A DNA stretch of 64,000 nt from the NCBI RefSeq assembly GCF_003119115.1, contig NZ_CP022367.1:310001-374000 (forward strand), in the 5' to 3' direction. Numbering within the stretch: the first letter of the stretch is position 1; the number at the start of each line of letters is the position of its first letter. The DNA comes from Azospirillum sp. TSH58 (GTDB taxonomy: Bacteria; Pseudomonadota; Alphaproteobacteria; Azospirillales; Azospirillaceae). The notes below the pieces were generated by a model. The model worked only from the letters and a program-made list of their open reading frames with translations. It was not told where the DNA came from and ran no database searches. The position numbers were made by a program, and so were the translations under genes. Shown here piece after piece: positions 46,531 through 55,989 of this stretch.

Positions 46531-47796
46531 GTGTCCACAGACTCTCCGTCCAGCCTGCGGGCGGTTGCGATCATCGGCGGCGGCGGCTTCATTGGCCGGC
46601 ATCTGCGCGCCGCCCTCGACGCCGCCGGCCATCGCGTGGCCGCGCCTGGACGTTCGGATTTCGATCTGGTCCGCGACGATGCCGCCACCCTCGCCGCGGC
46701 GCTGGCCGGGCAGGAGGTGATCATCAACGCCGCCGGCTTGGTGCGAGGCCGCCGCGGCAACAGCATGGAGGCCGTCCACGCCGACGGAACGGATCGGCTG
46801 ATCCGCGCCTGCCGGGCGGCCGGCGTGCCGAGGCTGATCCACCTGTCGGCGCTGGGCGCGTCGCTGGATGGGCCGACTCTCTACCAGCGCACGAAGGGCC
46901 ATGGCGAGGCGCTGCTGGCGAACAGCCAGGACCTGGATTGCTGCGTGTTGCGGCCCTCGGTCGTCGGCGGCCGCGGCGGGGCCAGCACGGCGCTGTTTTC
47001 CGCCCTGGCGGTCCTGCCGCTTCCTCCGCGCATCGGTCCGGGCCGCTGGACGGTCCAGCCCGTGCATGTGGACGACCTCGCCGCGCTGGTGGTCCGGCTG
47101 GTGTCTCTGGATGGTCCCCTGCCCCGCCGGATCGACGTGGTGGGGCCGGAACCGATGACCACCGACGACCTGACCGCGACGCTGCGGGCCTGGATGGGCC
47201 TGCCGCCGCGGCGCCAACTTCCGGTTCCCGAATCGCTTCTCCGCGCCGCCGCCGCCATCGGCGACCGGCTGCGGGCCGGGCCGGTCAACCGCGAAACCCT
47301 CGCCATGCTGAGGGCCGGCAACACCGCCGACCCGGCGCCCTTCACCGCCATTCTCGGGCGAGCGCCCCTTGCCCTGCCGCTGGTGCTGGCCCGCCACCCG
47401 GCGTCCGATGCCGACCGCCTGCACGCGCGCTTGTACTTCCTGCACCCAGTGTTGCGCTGGAGCCTTGCCCTGTTGTGGATCGCCACTGGCCTGCTGTCCT
47501 TCGGCCTTCATCCGCCGGAGGACTCCCACCGCCTGCTCGCGTCGGTGGGGTTGCAGGGTCCGCCGGCCGACCTGGCCCTCTTCGGCGGTGCCGGTCTCGA
47601 CCTCATCCTCGGGCTTCTCCTGCTCGCCCGCTGGCGACCGGTCGCGGTCGGCGGCGCCATGCTCGCCAGCATGGCGGTTTTCACCATCATCGCCGCCGGC
47701 CTGCCCCTGGACCACTGGACGCACCCCTTCGCCCCGCTCCTCAAGAACCTGCCCATCGCCGCGGCGACGCTGACGATGATGGCGATGGAGGCCTGA
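46531..47796 (+). CDS. SDR-type NAD(P)-binding protein with C-terminal DoxX-like membrane domain
   Basis: A 421-residue fusion. Residues about 8-300 form an atypical SDR/NmrA-like domain (VAIIGGGGFIGRHLRAAL; LIHLSALGAS; YQRTKGHGEALL as the likely active-site Tyr-x3-Lys). Residues about 310-420 have four hydrophobic helices of the DoxX/DUF type (LHPVLRWSLALLWIATGLLS). The start is GTG at 46531 after a G-rich site. It is first of three genes under the sigma-54 promoter. Substrate unknown; a membrane-associated redox role is inferred. Confidence 0.85.
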   Translation: MSTDSPSSLRAVAIIGGGGFIGRHLRAALDAAGHRVAAPGRSDFDLVRDDAATLAAALAGQEVIINAAGLVRGRRGNSMEAVHADGTDRLIRACRAAGVPRLIHLSALGASLDGPTLYQRTKGHGEALLANSQDLDCCVLRPSVVGGRGGASTALFSALAVLPLPPRIGPGRWTVQPVHVDDLAALVVRLVSLDGPLPRRIDVVGPEPMTTDDLTATLRAWMGLPPRRQLPVPESLLRAAAAIGDRLRAGPVNRETLAMLRAGNTADPAPFTAILGRAPLALPLVLARHPASDADRLHARLYFLHPVLRWSLALLWIATGLLSFGLHPPEDSHRLLASVGLQGPPADLALFGGAGLDLILGLLLLARWRPVAVGGAMLASMAVFTIIAAGLPLDHWTHPFAPLLKNLPIAAATLTMMAMEA

Positions 47797-47797
47797 T

Positions 47798-48265
47798 ATG
47801 GACGCGACCACGCTCAAGCTCATCCACATCCTGTCGGCCATCCTGCTGTTCGGCACGGGCCTGGGAACCGCCTTCCACGGCATGGCCAGCAACCTGTCGA
47901 AGGACGTGCGCGCCATCGCCGTCGCCAACCGCAACGTCGTGCTGGCGGACTGGCTGTTCACCACGCCCACGGTGGTGATCCAACCGGTCAGCGGCCTGTG
48001 GCTCGCGCTGGAACAGGGATGGCCTCTCAGCTCGGGCTGGATCGTGCTGACGCTGGTGCTCTACGCCATTGCCGGCGCGTGCTGGCTGCCGGTGGTGTGG
48101 CTGCAAATCCGCATGCGGCGCATGGCGGAGGACGCCGTCGCCGCGGGAACCCCGCTGCCCCCGCTGTACCGCCGCTATTTCCGCATCTGGTTCGCGCTCG
48201 GCTGGCCCGCCTTCACGGCGATGGTCGCACTCGTCGGGCTGATGGTGTTCAAACCGGAATTCTAA
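47798..48265 (+). CDS. DUF2269-family membrane protein
   Basis: A 155-residue protein with four predicted helices, matching DUF2269: LKLIHILSAILLFGTGLGTAF at the N-terminus, VVLADWLFTTPTVVIQPVSG and the C-terminal YFRIWFALGWPAF. It starts 2 nt after the preceding stop with GGAGG upstream, so coupling is likely. The function is unknown. It is commonly found beside SDR-DoxX and DUF4166 genes, as here. Confidence 0.88.
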   Translation: MDATTLKLIHILSAILLFGTGLGTAFHGMASNLSKDVRAIAVANRNVVLADWLFTTPTVVIQPVSGLWLALEQGWPLSSGWIVLTLVLYAIAGACWLPVVWLQIRMRRMAEDAVAAGTPLPPLYRRYFRIWFALGWPAFTAMVALVGLMVFKPEF

Positions 48266-48280
48266 AGGAGAAAAGTCGCC

Positions 48281-49039
48281 ATGACCCCGTTTCAGCGCAT
48301 CCTCGGCGCCGCGTTCGACGAGCTGCCCGGTCCCGTGCGCACCCTGCACGCGCTCACCACCAGCGTCCACACCGCCGGCTTGGCCGACATCCGAGCCGCC
48401 GCCAACCCCGGAGCCTGGCTGCTGTGCAAGGTCGCCGGCCTGCCCAAGCCCGGACAGGGCGTTCCGGTCAGTGTCTCCTTCCATCCCGATGGCCGGGGTC
48501 GTGAATTCTGGAACCGCCACTTCGCCGGGCGCCGGTACGCCAGCACGATGGAAGCCGGACGCCAGCGTGACGACGGGCTGCTGATCGAGCGTTTTGGCCC
48601 CTTCGACCTGCTGTTCCGGCTGCAGCCGACGCAGGGCAGGCTTGCCTGGTCGCTGGTGGGCTGGAGAGTGCTCGGCATGCCCCTGCCGGCTTGGAGCCGC
48701 CCGACCATCGAGTGCAGCGAATCCGGTGACGGCACACGTTTCCTGTTTGACATCGACGTCGCGTTTCCGCTGGTCGGCCACGTGGTGCATTACCGGGGAT
48801 GGCTCGATGTGATTGAACAGGTTTCCGCGATTACGCAACCGGGCTGTCTCCCAAGCGCATCGCCCTATCAAGGATCCGGACAGTGGGAAGCGTGTGTCGC
48901 GACTGAACGCACCCGACCAGTGGGTCGTGCAGGAGGTGCCCGAATTGCGCATCGTCGACCAGGAGCTTTGGAATCGCGTGAAGGCGCGCCGAGCGCAGAT
49001 GATGAACGACGTGCGTGGCGCTGCAGGTGGTCCGCATGA
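48281..49039 (+). CDS. DUF4166-domain protein, 3' end replaced by island DNA
   Basis: Residues 1 to about 180 look like a DUF4166 protein (TPFQRILGAAFDELPGPVR; FHPDGRGREFWNRHFAGRRY; DVAFPLVGHVVHYRGWLDV). DUF4166 proteins normally end soon after HYRGW. Here the frame runs on for about 70 residues of out-of-frame recombinase sequence to a stop at 49039. The start has AGGAG upstream. The body may still be functional, but the tail is foreign. It is third in the sigma-54 operon. Confidence 0.75.
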   Translation: MTPFQRILGAAFDELPGPVRTLHALTTSVHTAGLADIRAAANPGAWLLCKVAGLPKPGQGVPVSVSFHPDGRGREFWNRHFAGRRYASTMEAGRQRDDGLLIERFGPFDLLFRLQPTQGRLAWSLVGWRVLGMPLPAWSRPTIECSESGDGTRFLFDIDVAFPLVGHVVHYRGWLDVIEQVSAITQPGCLPSASPYQGSGQWEACVATERTRPVGRAGGARIAHRRPGALESREGAPSADDERRAWRCRWSA

Positions 49040-49745
49040 GTTCTGGGATCGACGTCGTCCCCGTTTCCTGCAGTCGGGTTTGATTCGTTGCGGCTGCTGC
49101 GGCGGAGGTTACTCAAAGATTTCCGCCAACTTGTTCGGCTGCTCGGCGGCACGCAACAAAGGTCCGACAGCGTGCGGCAACCGGATGAACATTCGCCGCG
49201 ACGTGCTCGAAGCGACGGTGCTGGATAGCCTGCGCCAACGGCTGATGGAGCCGAAGCTGTTCAAGGTGTTCTGCGAGGAGTTCGCCGCGGAACTGAACCG
49301 CCAGTTGGCCGCCGAGAGCTCGACCGTGGATCAGGCCAAAGCAGAGTTGGCGCGGGTCGAGCGGCGCATGGGCAAGCTGGTCGACGCCATCGCGGAGGGA
49401 GTTCCGGCCCGGTCGGTAAAGGACGAGCTGGTCCGGCTGGAAGCCCGGCAGGAGGAACTCCGCCTGGCTCTTGCCGAAGCCCCTGCCAAGCGTCGTCCCC
49501 TCCTCCACCCCAATATGGCGGAGCTGTATCGGGCACGGGTGACGGCGCTGCAGGACGCGCTGACCACGCCCGACACGCAGGCCGAGGCGGCGGAACTGAT
49601 CCGGTCGTTGATCGAGGCCGTGGTGCTGACGCCGGAGGACGGCACGCTGCGGGTGGACCTGCACGGTGCGCTCGCCGGCATCCTGGCGCTGTGCTCTGAA
49701 ACGCACAAGGCCGGCCCCGTTTCCGGGGCCGGCCTTGCCGATTAA
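48813..49745 (+). pseudogene. Large serine recombinase, C-terminal remnant
   Basis: From about 48867 (IKDPDSGKRVSRLN) the frame encodes the C-terminal half of a large serine recombinase: WVVQEVPELRIVDQELWNRV, the zinc ribbon LIRCGCCGGGYSKIS...ACGNRM, and a long coiled coil (about residues 165-240). The N-terminal catalytic resolvase domain is missing, so it cannot recombine DNA. The left end joins the DUF4166 gene between about 48820 and 48866. It probably marks the edge of the accessory island. Confidence 0.85.
49707..49736 (+). terminator. Hairpin at the 3' end of the recombinase remnant
   Basis: AAGGCCGGCCCC (49707-49718) pairs perfectly with GGGGCCGGCCTT (49725-49736) across a 6-nt loop, followed by gccgattaaataaag. 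It lies inside the last codons of the recombinase frame and could terminate plus-strand transcription. The run after it is AT-rich but not a T tract. Confidence 0.6.
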
Positions 49746-49974
49746 ATAAAGTTGGTTGCGGGGGCGCGAAGCCACCGAGAGTTGACTCTGCCGCCAGTGA
49801 CGATCTGATGCGCGACGGCTCCATCCCTGCCCATTGCAATCGACGCCTCTGCCATACTCCAGCGAACGCCTTCTCGAACAAGGCGCCGCCATGGCTGGAC
49901 AACGTCCTGCCCCGCTTGACGGGCGCGCGAAAGAACGGCCACCAACTTGACAAGTTCCAGGAGAAAACTCCCCC

Positions 49975-52038
49975 CTATTCGACCTGTTCCAAGTCGGCCT
50001 CTTCCCCGGTGATCTCGCCCGGGGTTGGCGCGCTTGGGTCGATGTCCGTCAGCCCAAGCTTCCGAAAGAAGATGGCGTTCCGCATCTTCGCGTCGCCCAA
50101 CATCTTTGTGTAGGAGACGATCTCGACATAGGCATCGGGGTTCCTCAAGTACCCGACAAGCCCCTCTCCGTCAGGGGTCGGATGGAACGGATAGCCGTGA
50201 CAGGCGTCGCGCAGGCTGTCGGTGATGTCGGCCACCACGTAGCAGTGGAAGGCCGCGTTCTTGAGCCTGGGGGAGAATACGCGCCCCTGGGCGTCGCGCA
50301 GCGACGTTGAGCCCTGGATCTTCGTAATGTAGCCGATGAGTTGACGTATGGGGTTCTCCGCCCCGTTGTAATCGTCGCGCCCCGGCCGCTTGAACTCGAC
50401 GAGGACCACCGTGTTGCCTGCTTCCTGCTCCTGCCAAGCAAAGCAGGTGTCGTAGAAGAAGGCGATGTCGGGGCGGTCCAGAGACGAGTCGTCCGTGTAG
50501 GTCTTCAGCGCCTTGTCGGAGGCGAAGTAGGCGAAGAAGGCCAAGCGGTCGTCCAGCAGCCAGAGCTGGTGGTCGGCGATCTCAAGACGGGACGAGTCCG
50601 TCCGCATCGGCACGACCAGCTTATGGATGGCCTCCTCGAGGAAGTGTGAGTCGCGATCGTCGCGGAACCCCATGTACCTGTCGAGGATGTCGATGACAGA
50701 CTTGCGGAGCAGCACATACTCGGCCAGGACGCCCTGCTGCTGCCTCTCCACGAAGCGCTGGTACTGCTCCATCCGTGCCTTCACCTCGCCAGTGTAGGCC
50801 GGGGCGCTTCTGAGGGCCGCCGCATCCTTATGGGCGGCGTTCGTCTTCCGAAAGCGGTCGCGGCACATCTCGACAAAGACCTGCTCCCTCGACGCTGCGC
50901 CCGGCGCCAGCCTGTCGATGAAGGCCTCCATCTCGCCCTGCAGGTAGAGGAACTGCGGGTACTCCCCCATGACGCGCCGGGCAACGGCCCTCTTGCGCTC
51001 CTTCACCTCCGCCACGTAGTCGCCCAGGTACGCCATGATCGAGTCCACAAGGGCGCGGCGGATGGCACGCCCCTCGTCCGATCCGAAGGTGAAGGCAGTG
51101 CGCTCGGCATTCACATGCGCGTCCAGGTAGTCGCCGTAGACACAGCCGACGTACACTTCCTCGCCGCGCAGGGACTTCAGCCCGATGGCCTCGTCGATGG
51201 GCGCGTCGTCGACGGCGCGTTGGTGTGCTGACATGAACAGCCAGTTGTAGTTCTTGTGGTTCGCGTCCGGCCTGATGGACTTCGCGGCACGCATGTGCCG
51301 CACCGTCAGGATGATCTCGTGGCCGTCCTCGGCCACGACCGTGACCGCCTGCTCGCTGGTGTCCCTGACGAGGTCGTCGAACGCCGCCCGCAGGTCTGTG
51401 ACCTCGCCGCCGTCTATGACAGTGATCACCGGCGCGGCGCCGGTGGCCAGCACCTGCATGAAGTGCCCGATGATCCGCTGCCGTATGGCGGCCGCGTCCA
51501 AGGGACATTTGTTCCCGTAGATTGTATCGAAGCCCCTCAGACTGACGCGGGTCCCAGGGCCAGTTGCCGAAACGGACGCGCCGTCCCGCAGAGCCACCTG
51601 CTCGTCCTCCCGAAGGACAAAGTCGAACGATCGCGCACTCAGTCCGACGGCGCTTCCGTCCTCGGCTTCATAGGTGCTGTCGACGCGGATGTCCCTGAAG
51701 ACCTTCAGCCAGCCGAGCCGCCCGACTCCTTTCCCCCCACGTCCGATCTTGTGCTGGGAATCAGGTCGTAGAAAGGATTTGTAGTTGTCATCATTGAGGC
51801 CGATGCCGTTGTCGGTCACGACGAAGCCCGCCACGGCGGAGGAGGCCACGCCAGGATCCGCGCGCAGCACCTCAATGTCGATCCGCCCCTGCCGCCTTGC
51901 GTCCTCGCCAAACCGGTCGTCGATGGCGTGCAGTCCATTGCTGACCGCCTCGAACATGGGCAACAGTGCGGCCATCGCCGACGGCTTCAGCGGCAGGCGC
52001 TTCACTCGTCCGATGAGGTCTGGGCTTAGGATCGGCAT
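49975..52038 (-). CDS. GHKL (MutL/MORC/Hsp90-type) ATPase with C-terminal PD-(D/E)XK nuclease-like domain
   Basis: A 687-residue protein, last of the six-gene island operon. The GHKL ATP site is clear: N-box FEAVSNGLHAIDD (about residue 29), DNGIGL (about 75) and GRGGKGVGRLGWLK (about 98). The middle (about 330-480) is helical. Near the C-terminus, RPDIAFFYD (about 521) followed by VVLVEFKRPGRDDY (about 545) has the spacing of the Asp and Glu-x-Lys of a PD-(D/E)XK nuclease core, with QLIGYITKIQG after it. An ATP-gated DNA-cutting role is inferred. It starts 151 nt after the vsr stop. Confidence 0.82.
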   Translation of the reverse strand: MPILSPDLIGRVKRLPLKPSAMAALLPMFEAVSNGLHAIDDRFGEDARRQGRIDIEVLRADPGVASSAVAGFVVTDNGIGLNDDNYKSFLRPDSQHKIGRGGKGVGRLGWLKVFRDIRVDSTYEAEDGSAVGLSARSFDFVLREDEQVALRDGASVSATGPGTRVSLRGFDTIYGNKCPLDAAAIRQRIIGHFMQVLATGAAPVITVIDGGEVTDLRAAFDDLVRDTSEQAVTVVAEDGHEIILTVRHMRAAKSIRPDANHKNYNWLFMSAHQRAVDDAPIDEAIGLKSLRGEEVYVGCVYGDYLDAHVNAERTAFTFGSDEGRAIRRALVDSIMAYLGDYVAEVKERKRAVARRVMGEYPQFLYLQGEMEAFIDRLAPGAASREQVFVEMCRDRFRKTNAAHKDAAALRSAPAYTGEVKARMEQYQRFVERQQQGVLAEYVLLRKSVIDILDRYMGFRDDRDSHFLEEAIHKLVVPMRTDSSRLEIADHQLWLLDDRLAFFAYFASDKALKTYTDDSSLDRPDIAFFYDTCFAWQEQEAGNTVVLVEFKRPGRDDYNGAENPIRQLIGYITKIQGSTSLRDAQGRVFSPRLKNAAFHCYVVADITDSLRDACHGYPFHPTPDGEGLVGYLRNPDAYVEIVSYTKMLGDAKMRNAIFFRKLGLTDIDPSAPTPGEITGEEADLEQVE

Positions 52039-52189
52039 GCGTTACTCTGTATCAATGCGGCGGCGCAAAAAGGGCGATCCCGAACCCAGAAACAACCTGG
52101 AGGACAAGAACGGCAACTAGCCGCATAGCACAGATTACAGGACCGACGCGATAGAGTTGTAGGAGAAGTATGGTGCACAGGCGCCGAGC

Positions 52190-52630
52190 CTATCGGGGCG
52201 GCATCGCCTTCAGCCCTTTCACAAGTTCCGCCAAACGCTCCGGGCGTTCAGCCTCGCACTCCCATATGACGACGACATCCCACCCGGACGCCTCAATGGC
52301 GCCGCGCACCTCGTCGTCGCGTGCCTTGTTGCGTCCAAGCTTTGCTGTCCACCAATCAGTCCTGGTCTTGGGGATCCTGAAGCGGTTACAGCCCTCGTGA
52401 CAGTGCCAGAAGCACCCGTGGACGAAGACGGCGACGCGCCTCCCGGGGAACACCAAGTCGGGACGGCCGGGGAGCCGCCGATCGTGCAAGCGGTAGCGCA
52501 GGCCGGCCGCCCACGCCGCGCGGCGCACCAGCAGCTCGGGGACAGTGTCCTTCCCCTTGATGCGCGCCATCATCTCCGAGCGGGACAACGGAGGGGGCTT
52601 GGGCTTCTTTCCTTTCCGCGTCCTCGCCAT
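52190..52630 (-). CDS. vsr: Very short patch repair (Vsr) endonuclease
   Basis: A 146-residue Vsr protein, normal length. SRSEMMARIKGKDTVPELLVRR, YRLHDRRLPGRPDLVFPGRR (catalytic Asp in RPDLVF) and the metal-site region VHGCFWHCHEGC are hallmarks; TDWWTAKLGRNKARDD follows. Vsr enzymes nick next to T in T:G mismatches left by deamination of 5-methylcytosine, matching the cytosine methyltransferase in the same operon. It starts 7 nt after the DUF4420 gene. Confidence 0.95.
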   Translation of the reverse strand: MARTRKGKKPKPPPLSRSEMMARIKGKDTVPELLVRRAAWAAGLRYRLHDRRLPGRPDLVFPGRRVAVFVHGCFWHCHEGCNRFRIPKTRTDWWTAKLGRNKARDDEVRGAIEASGWDVVVIWECEAERPERLAELVKGLKAMPPR

Positions 52631-52637
52631 GTGCAGT

Positions 52638-53630
52638 TCACGATATGTAGCCAGGGTTGGCTTGCCGGACGACGTTCAACGCCTCGTCGAAGTCCAGTTC
52701 GGGCAGGTTCGCCAAGTCGATCGTGTACTTGACCGTGACCACCCCCGAGGGCGGCGCGAAGTCGTCCGGAAGCCGCGGAAAGTCGTCGTCCACGGCGTAG
52801 ACGGACGCCCCACGCACGGAGAACCTCAGCAGTTCCCCGGAGTTCCGCATCTCCTCGGACCAGCCCATGGACACCATCCTCGCCATGAACGCGTCCAACG
52901 CGGCGGCGTCCCCGCGCAACTGCTCCACGGTGGCGTCGAGCTGGGTTGCCAGTGTCTCCGCGCCGGCGGCCGACTGCTCGATCATCACGGACACGAACAG
53001 CAGCTGGCGCCCGCCGGGAACCCGCAACTGGTCCAGGCGGGAGATCTCATGCTCCGGCCTGCCCTTGCGCGTGGTCTTGACCTCCAGGTGCAGGCGCTCG
53101 CCGACGAAATCGTGCCGCTCGGCGTCCGGGCCGCTCCACTGGTAGACGGCGGCGGACCCGAGGGCTGGGATCATGAGGGAACGGAGCACCAGCAACTCGC
53201 CGACCAAGCCGACCTGGACCGTCTTGTCCATGCCGGAACGCAGCGGCCGGAAGGCCGATTGCCAGTTGCGGAGGGTCGCCGCGACCGCCGCCCACGGCTC
53301 CCGGCACTCGACGACGACGGCGTCGGCGACCTCCCGGCAGAACGGGGTGAAGACGGGCTCGTGCGACGGCGGCGCGGACAGCTCGATCACCTCACCCGTC
53401 TCCAGACGGCGGTGCCGGACCCTCAGTCCGTTCAGGTCAGGCGGCGGCGCACTGGCCGGGCCGCGCGTGACCGGGATCAGAAGGTGGAGGAAGCCAGCTT
53501 GGTCCATCGCGATGGAGAGCGTCGTATCCTGTCCGTCGAGGGTGACCGGCAAGGTGGCAAGCGCATCCTCGCTGACAGGCCTGCTGGCGCGGAGGTCGGC
53601 CCACTGCCCTGGGATGGGGCCGTCAACCAT
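52638..53630 (-). CDS. DUF4420 (PD-(D/E)XK-type) protein
   Basis: A 330-residue protein of the DUF4420/PF14390 type. The conserved block is VGLVGELLVLRSLM, then YQWSGPDAERHDFVGERLHLEVKTTRKG read in parts: Asp in HDF and Glu-x-Lys in LEVKTT give a PD-(D/E)XK-like nuclease core at about residues 145-190. Such proteins occur beside Z1 helicases in restriction-type loci. It overlaps the Z1 gene by 8 nt and is followed by vsr. Confidence 0.85.
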   Translation of the reverse strand: MVDGPIPGQWADLRASRPVSEDALATLPVTLDGQDTTLSIAMDQAGFLHLLIPVTRGPASAPPPDLNGLRVRHRRLETGEVIELSAPPSHEPVFTPFCREVADAVVVECREPWAAVAATLRNWQSAFRPLRSGMDKTVQVGLVGELLVLRSLMIPALGSAAVYQWSGPDAERHDFVGERLHLEVKTTRKGRPEHEISRLDQLRVPGGRQLLFVSVMIEQSAAGAETLATQLDATVEQLRGDAAALDAFMARMVSMGWSEEMRNSGELLRFSVRGASVYAVDDDFPRLPDDFAPPSGVVTVKYTIDLANLPELDFDEALNVVRQANPGYIS

Positions 53631-55989
53631 TGGACACCATCCCGTTCACGATCCACGTCGAGCCCTCGTCGGACGTCTGTGGGAGACTGAGGGCCAGGGC
53701 GATGACCGGGTCGGGCTGCGGGACGCCAAGGTACTCTGGGTCCAGCGGGTACACGATCAGGAGTCCCTGGGCCGGTGGCCTCGCCCCGCGCATGGCTTCG
53801 GCGTCGTAGGCCCCACTGTCCCGGCGGTAGGCGTCGGGTCCTCCCGGCAGGTCGACGCCCTCGTGGCGCGGGTCGGTCAGGATGCCGATGCTCTCGCTGC
53901 TGATGCGCTTGCGGCGGACGAGACCGAGTTCCAGCCCTCCAAGGACGACGGGACGGCCGTCTTCCGGAGACGCGATGAAGACCGACCAGTCGATGAGCTC
54001 TCCGGCAGCGGCCCGGCCCATGATCCAGTCGGCGAGGAGGTCGCTGCGGAACGCCACGATGTCCTCGTGGATCCGGTAGGCGCGCAGGAAGTCACATACG
54101 GTCTCGGGGGCGACGTCCCTCGCCAGGAGCCCGCCGTGGCGCCTCACCGAGGGGGCCACCCTTGAGATGAACATGTCCGCCAGCGCCCGGTTGGCCGCCA
54201 GCTTCGCCCCGTCGGTCAGCGGCAGCAGGACGGTCTGCGGGTGCCCGCCGGACCAGGAGTCCTGCTGGGACAGCGCGGTACCGGACTTGTTGCGCGCCGT
54301 GAGCAGAAGCTCGCTGTGGGCCCGGAGCCGGATGGCCATCTGGTCCGGCCTGCGCCCGGCGCGCCCGAGGGCGACGATGGAGTCCCGCAACGACTGCTCG
54401 ACGAGAGCGAGTTCGGAAAACCACCGGGCGATCCCGTCCGTCGTCCAGATGCGGATGAGGTCTTCGTAGCCACGGCGGAACCCGTACCAGCGGGCCATCT
54501 GCAGCAGGGTGTCGCACATCGACGCGGTGCGCAGGAAGTAGGAGACGGTCAGCCCCTCGATGGTCAACCCACGGGAGAGGCGGTTTCCACCAACCGCAAC
54601 GATGTGCCGGCCGGGCCTTTCGTCATACTCCAGGTCCTCGCCCGTAACGCTGTTGAGCTCCAGGACGACGGCTTGTCGGAGGACCGCGACCGAGGCGCGG
54701 ATGACCGCTTCGTCGTCGGCCGGGGCCTCGACGTCGCCCTTCATGGCCGCCCAGGCGGGGCCGAGCACGGCCTCAAGCCGTTGCCCCTGGCGCTCGGCCT
54801 CGCGCCATAGGTCCAGTTGCTCGCGGATGGCGTTGGCGATCCGCTCCTGGTCCGCGGTGCGCTGGCTGACGTGGACCAGCATGGTGTGGGCCTTGCCCGA
54901 CAGCCCGGGGCGGAGGGAACGGACGCCGCCGGCCAAGCAGAAGGAGACGAGCGCGTCGGCCAGGGAGCCCGGCAACGCCCCACCATCGGGACCGATGACG
55001 ACCTCCGCCGCCTTGCGCCGGCGCGGCGCGCGCAGCGCACGGACGTCCTCGTCGGCGACCGTCCGCAGCACGTCGCGGTTCTTGGCCGAGACGCCGAACA
55101 GTTCCTCGGTCCCAGTGTAGCCCTTCGGGCGCGGCAGCTGGATGACGAAGTCCTCTGGGAACAGATCCTCGCCCACGCAGCGGTCGACGGCGTCCGGGTT
55201 GATCAGGATGTTGGCGAACGGCGTCGCCGTGTAGGCGACGTACGCCGCCTTGGACGTCCGCGTCAGTATGGACCGGATGAGAGCGTTCGTCCTCGACGGC
55301 GCGACGTTCTCGTCGCCGTCCTCGTCGTCGCCGACCGCCAAGTCCGGCGGGCGGTTCCCCCTGGTGTTGATGGATGCTTGGTCGGCCTCGTCGTCGATGA
55401 GCAGGACGGGCATGTCGTCCAGGTAGCGCTCCGCCGATCCCAGCCAGCGGTCAAGCTTCGCCAGGACGGGGACGTTCTTCTTCACCACAGCCAGGAACGG
55501 CGCCGGGGACTGGAGGATGCGGACATCCTGCTCCTTGAAGTCCTCGGTGGGCGTCGTCAGGGCGATCCACTCCCGGCCGCGTTGTGCCGGGGGAAGGCCG
55601 CCCGCCTGGTGACCGGTGAGCTCCCTCTCCAGACGGTTCTGCGTCTGGTTTCTGAGGGAGTCGTGGATGCCGGACAGGATGATGACGATCCGGTATCCCG
55701 CGTCGACCGCGCGCGCCGCGAGCGCCGTGTAGTTCGCCGTCTTGCCACTCTGGACGTATCCGACGACCAGCCCCCGGCACTGGAACGGCACATCCTGCCG
55801 GGGGTCCCGCAGGCTACGCAGCACCCGGAGGGACTCGGCCGCGACCGAGTCCACCTGTTGCGGCTCCCATTTCGGGTCGGCGCGGAGCAGGGATTCCAGC
55901 CGCCCCCAGTGGTACCAGGACTCCGGGCTCAGGCGGTCGGTCCAGTTGGACCTCGGGGGCACCGCCCCGATGACGCGGACGGTGCCCAT
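53623..55989 (-). CDS. Z1-domain superfamily 2 helicase-like ATPase
   Basis: A 788-residue Z1-domain protein. Walker A-like VVGYVQSGKTANYTAL lies at about residue 75, and motif II DDEAD in PVLLIDDEADQAS at about 198. VAYTATPFANILIN (motif III-like) and VGGNRLSRGLTIEGL (motif V/VI region, about 465) are hallmarks. Z1 proteins are found in bacterial defence neighbourhoods and are thought to move along or remodel DNA. Its start codon shares one base with the upstream GHKL stop; its stop overlaps the DUF4420 start. Confidence 0.92.
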   Translation of the reverse strand: MGTVRVIGAVPPRSNWTDRLSPESWYHWGRLESLLRADPKWEPQQVDSVAAESLRVLRSLRDPRQDVPFQCRGLVVGYVQSGKTANYTALAARAVDAGYRIVIILSGIHDSLRNQTQNRLERELTGHQAGGLPPAQRGREWIALTTPTEDFKEQDVRILQSPAPFLAVVKKNVPVLAKLDRWLGSAERYLDDMPVLLIDDEADQASINTRGNRPPDLAVGDDEDGDENVAPSRTNALIRSILTRTSKAAYVAYTATPFANILINPDAVDRCVGEDLFPEDFVIQLPRPKGYTGTEELFGVSAKNRDVLRTVADEDVRALRAPRRRKAAEVVIGPDGGALPGSLADALVSFCLAGGVRSLRPGLSGKAHTMLVHVSQRTADQERIANAIREQLDLWREAERQGQRLEAVLGPAWAAMKGDVEAPADDEAVIRASVAVLRQAVVLELNSVTGEDLEYDERPGRHIVAVGGNRLSRGLTIEGLTVSYFLRTASMCDTLLQMARWYGFRRGYEDLIRIWTTDGIARWFSELALVEQSLRDSIVALGRAGRRPDQMAIRLRAHSELLLTARNKSGTALSQQDSWSGGHPQTVLLPLTDGAKLAANRALADMFISRVAPSVRRHGGLLARDVAPETVCDFLRAYRIHEDIVAFRSDLLADWIMGRAAAGELIDWSVFIASPEDGRPVVLGGLELGLVRRKRISSESIGILTDPRHEGVDLPGGPDAYRRDSGAYDAEAMRGARPPAQGLLIVYPLDPEYLGVPQPDPVIALALSLPQTSDEGSTWIVNGMVSNG

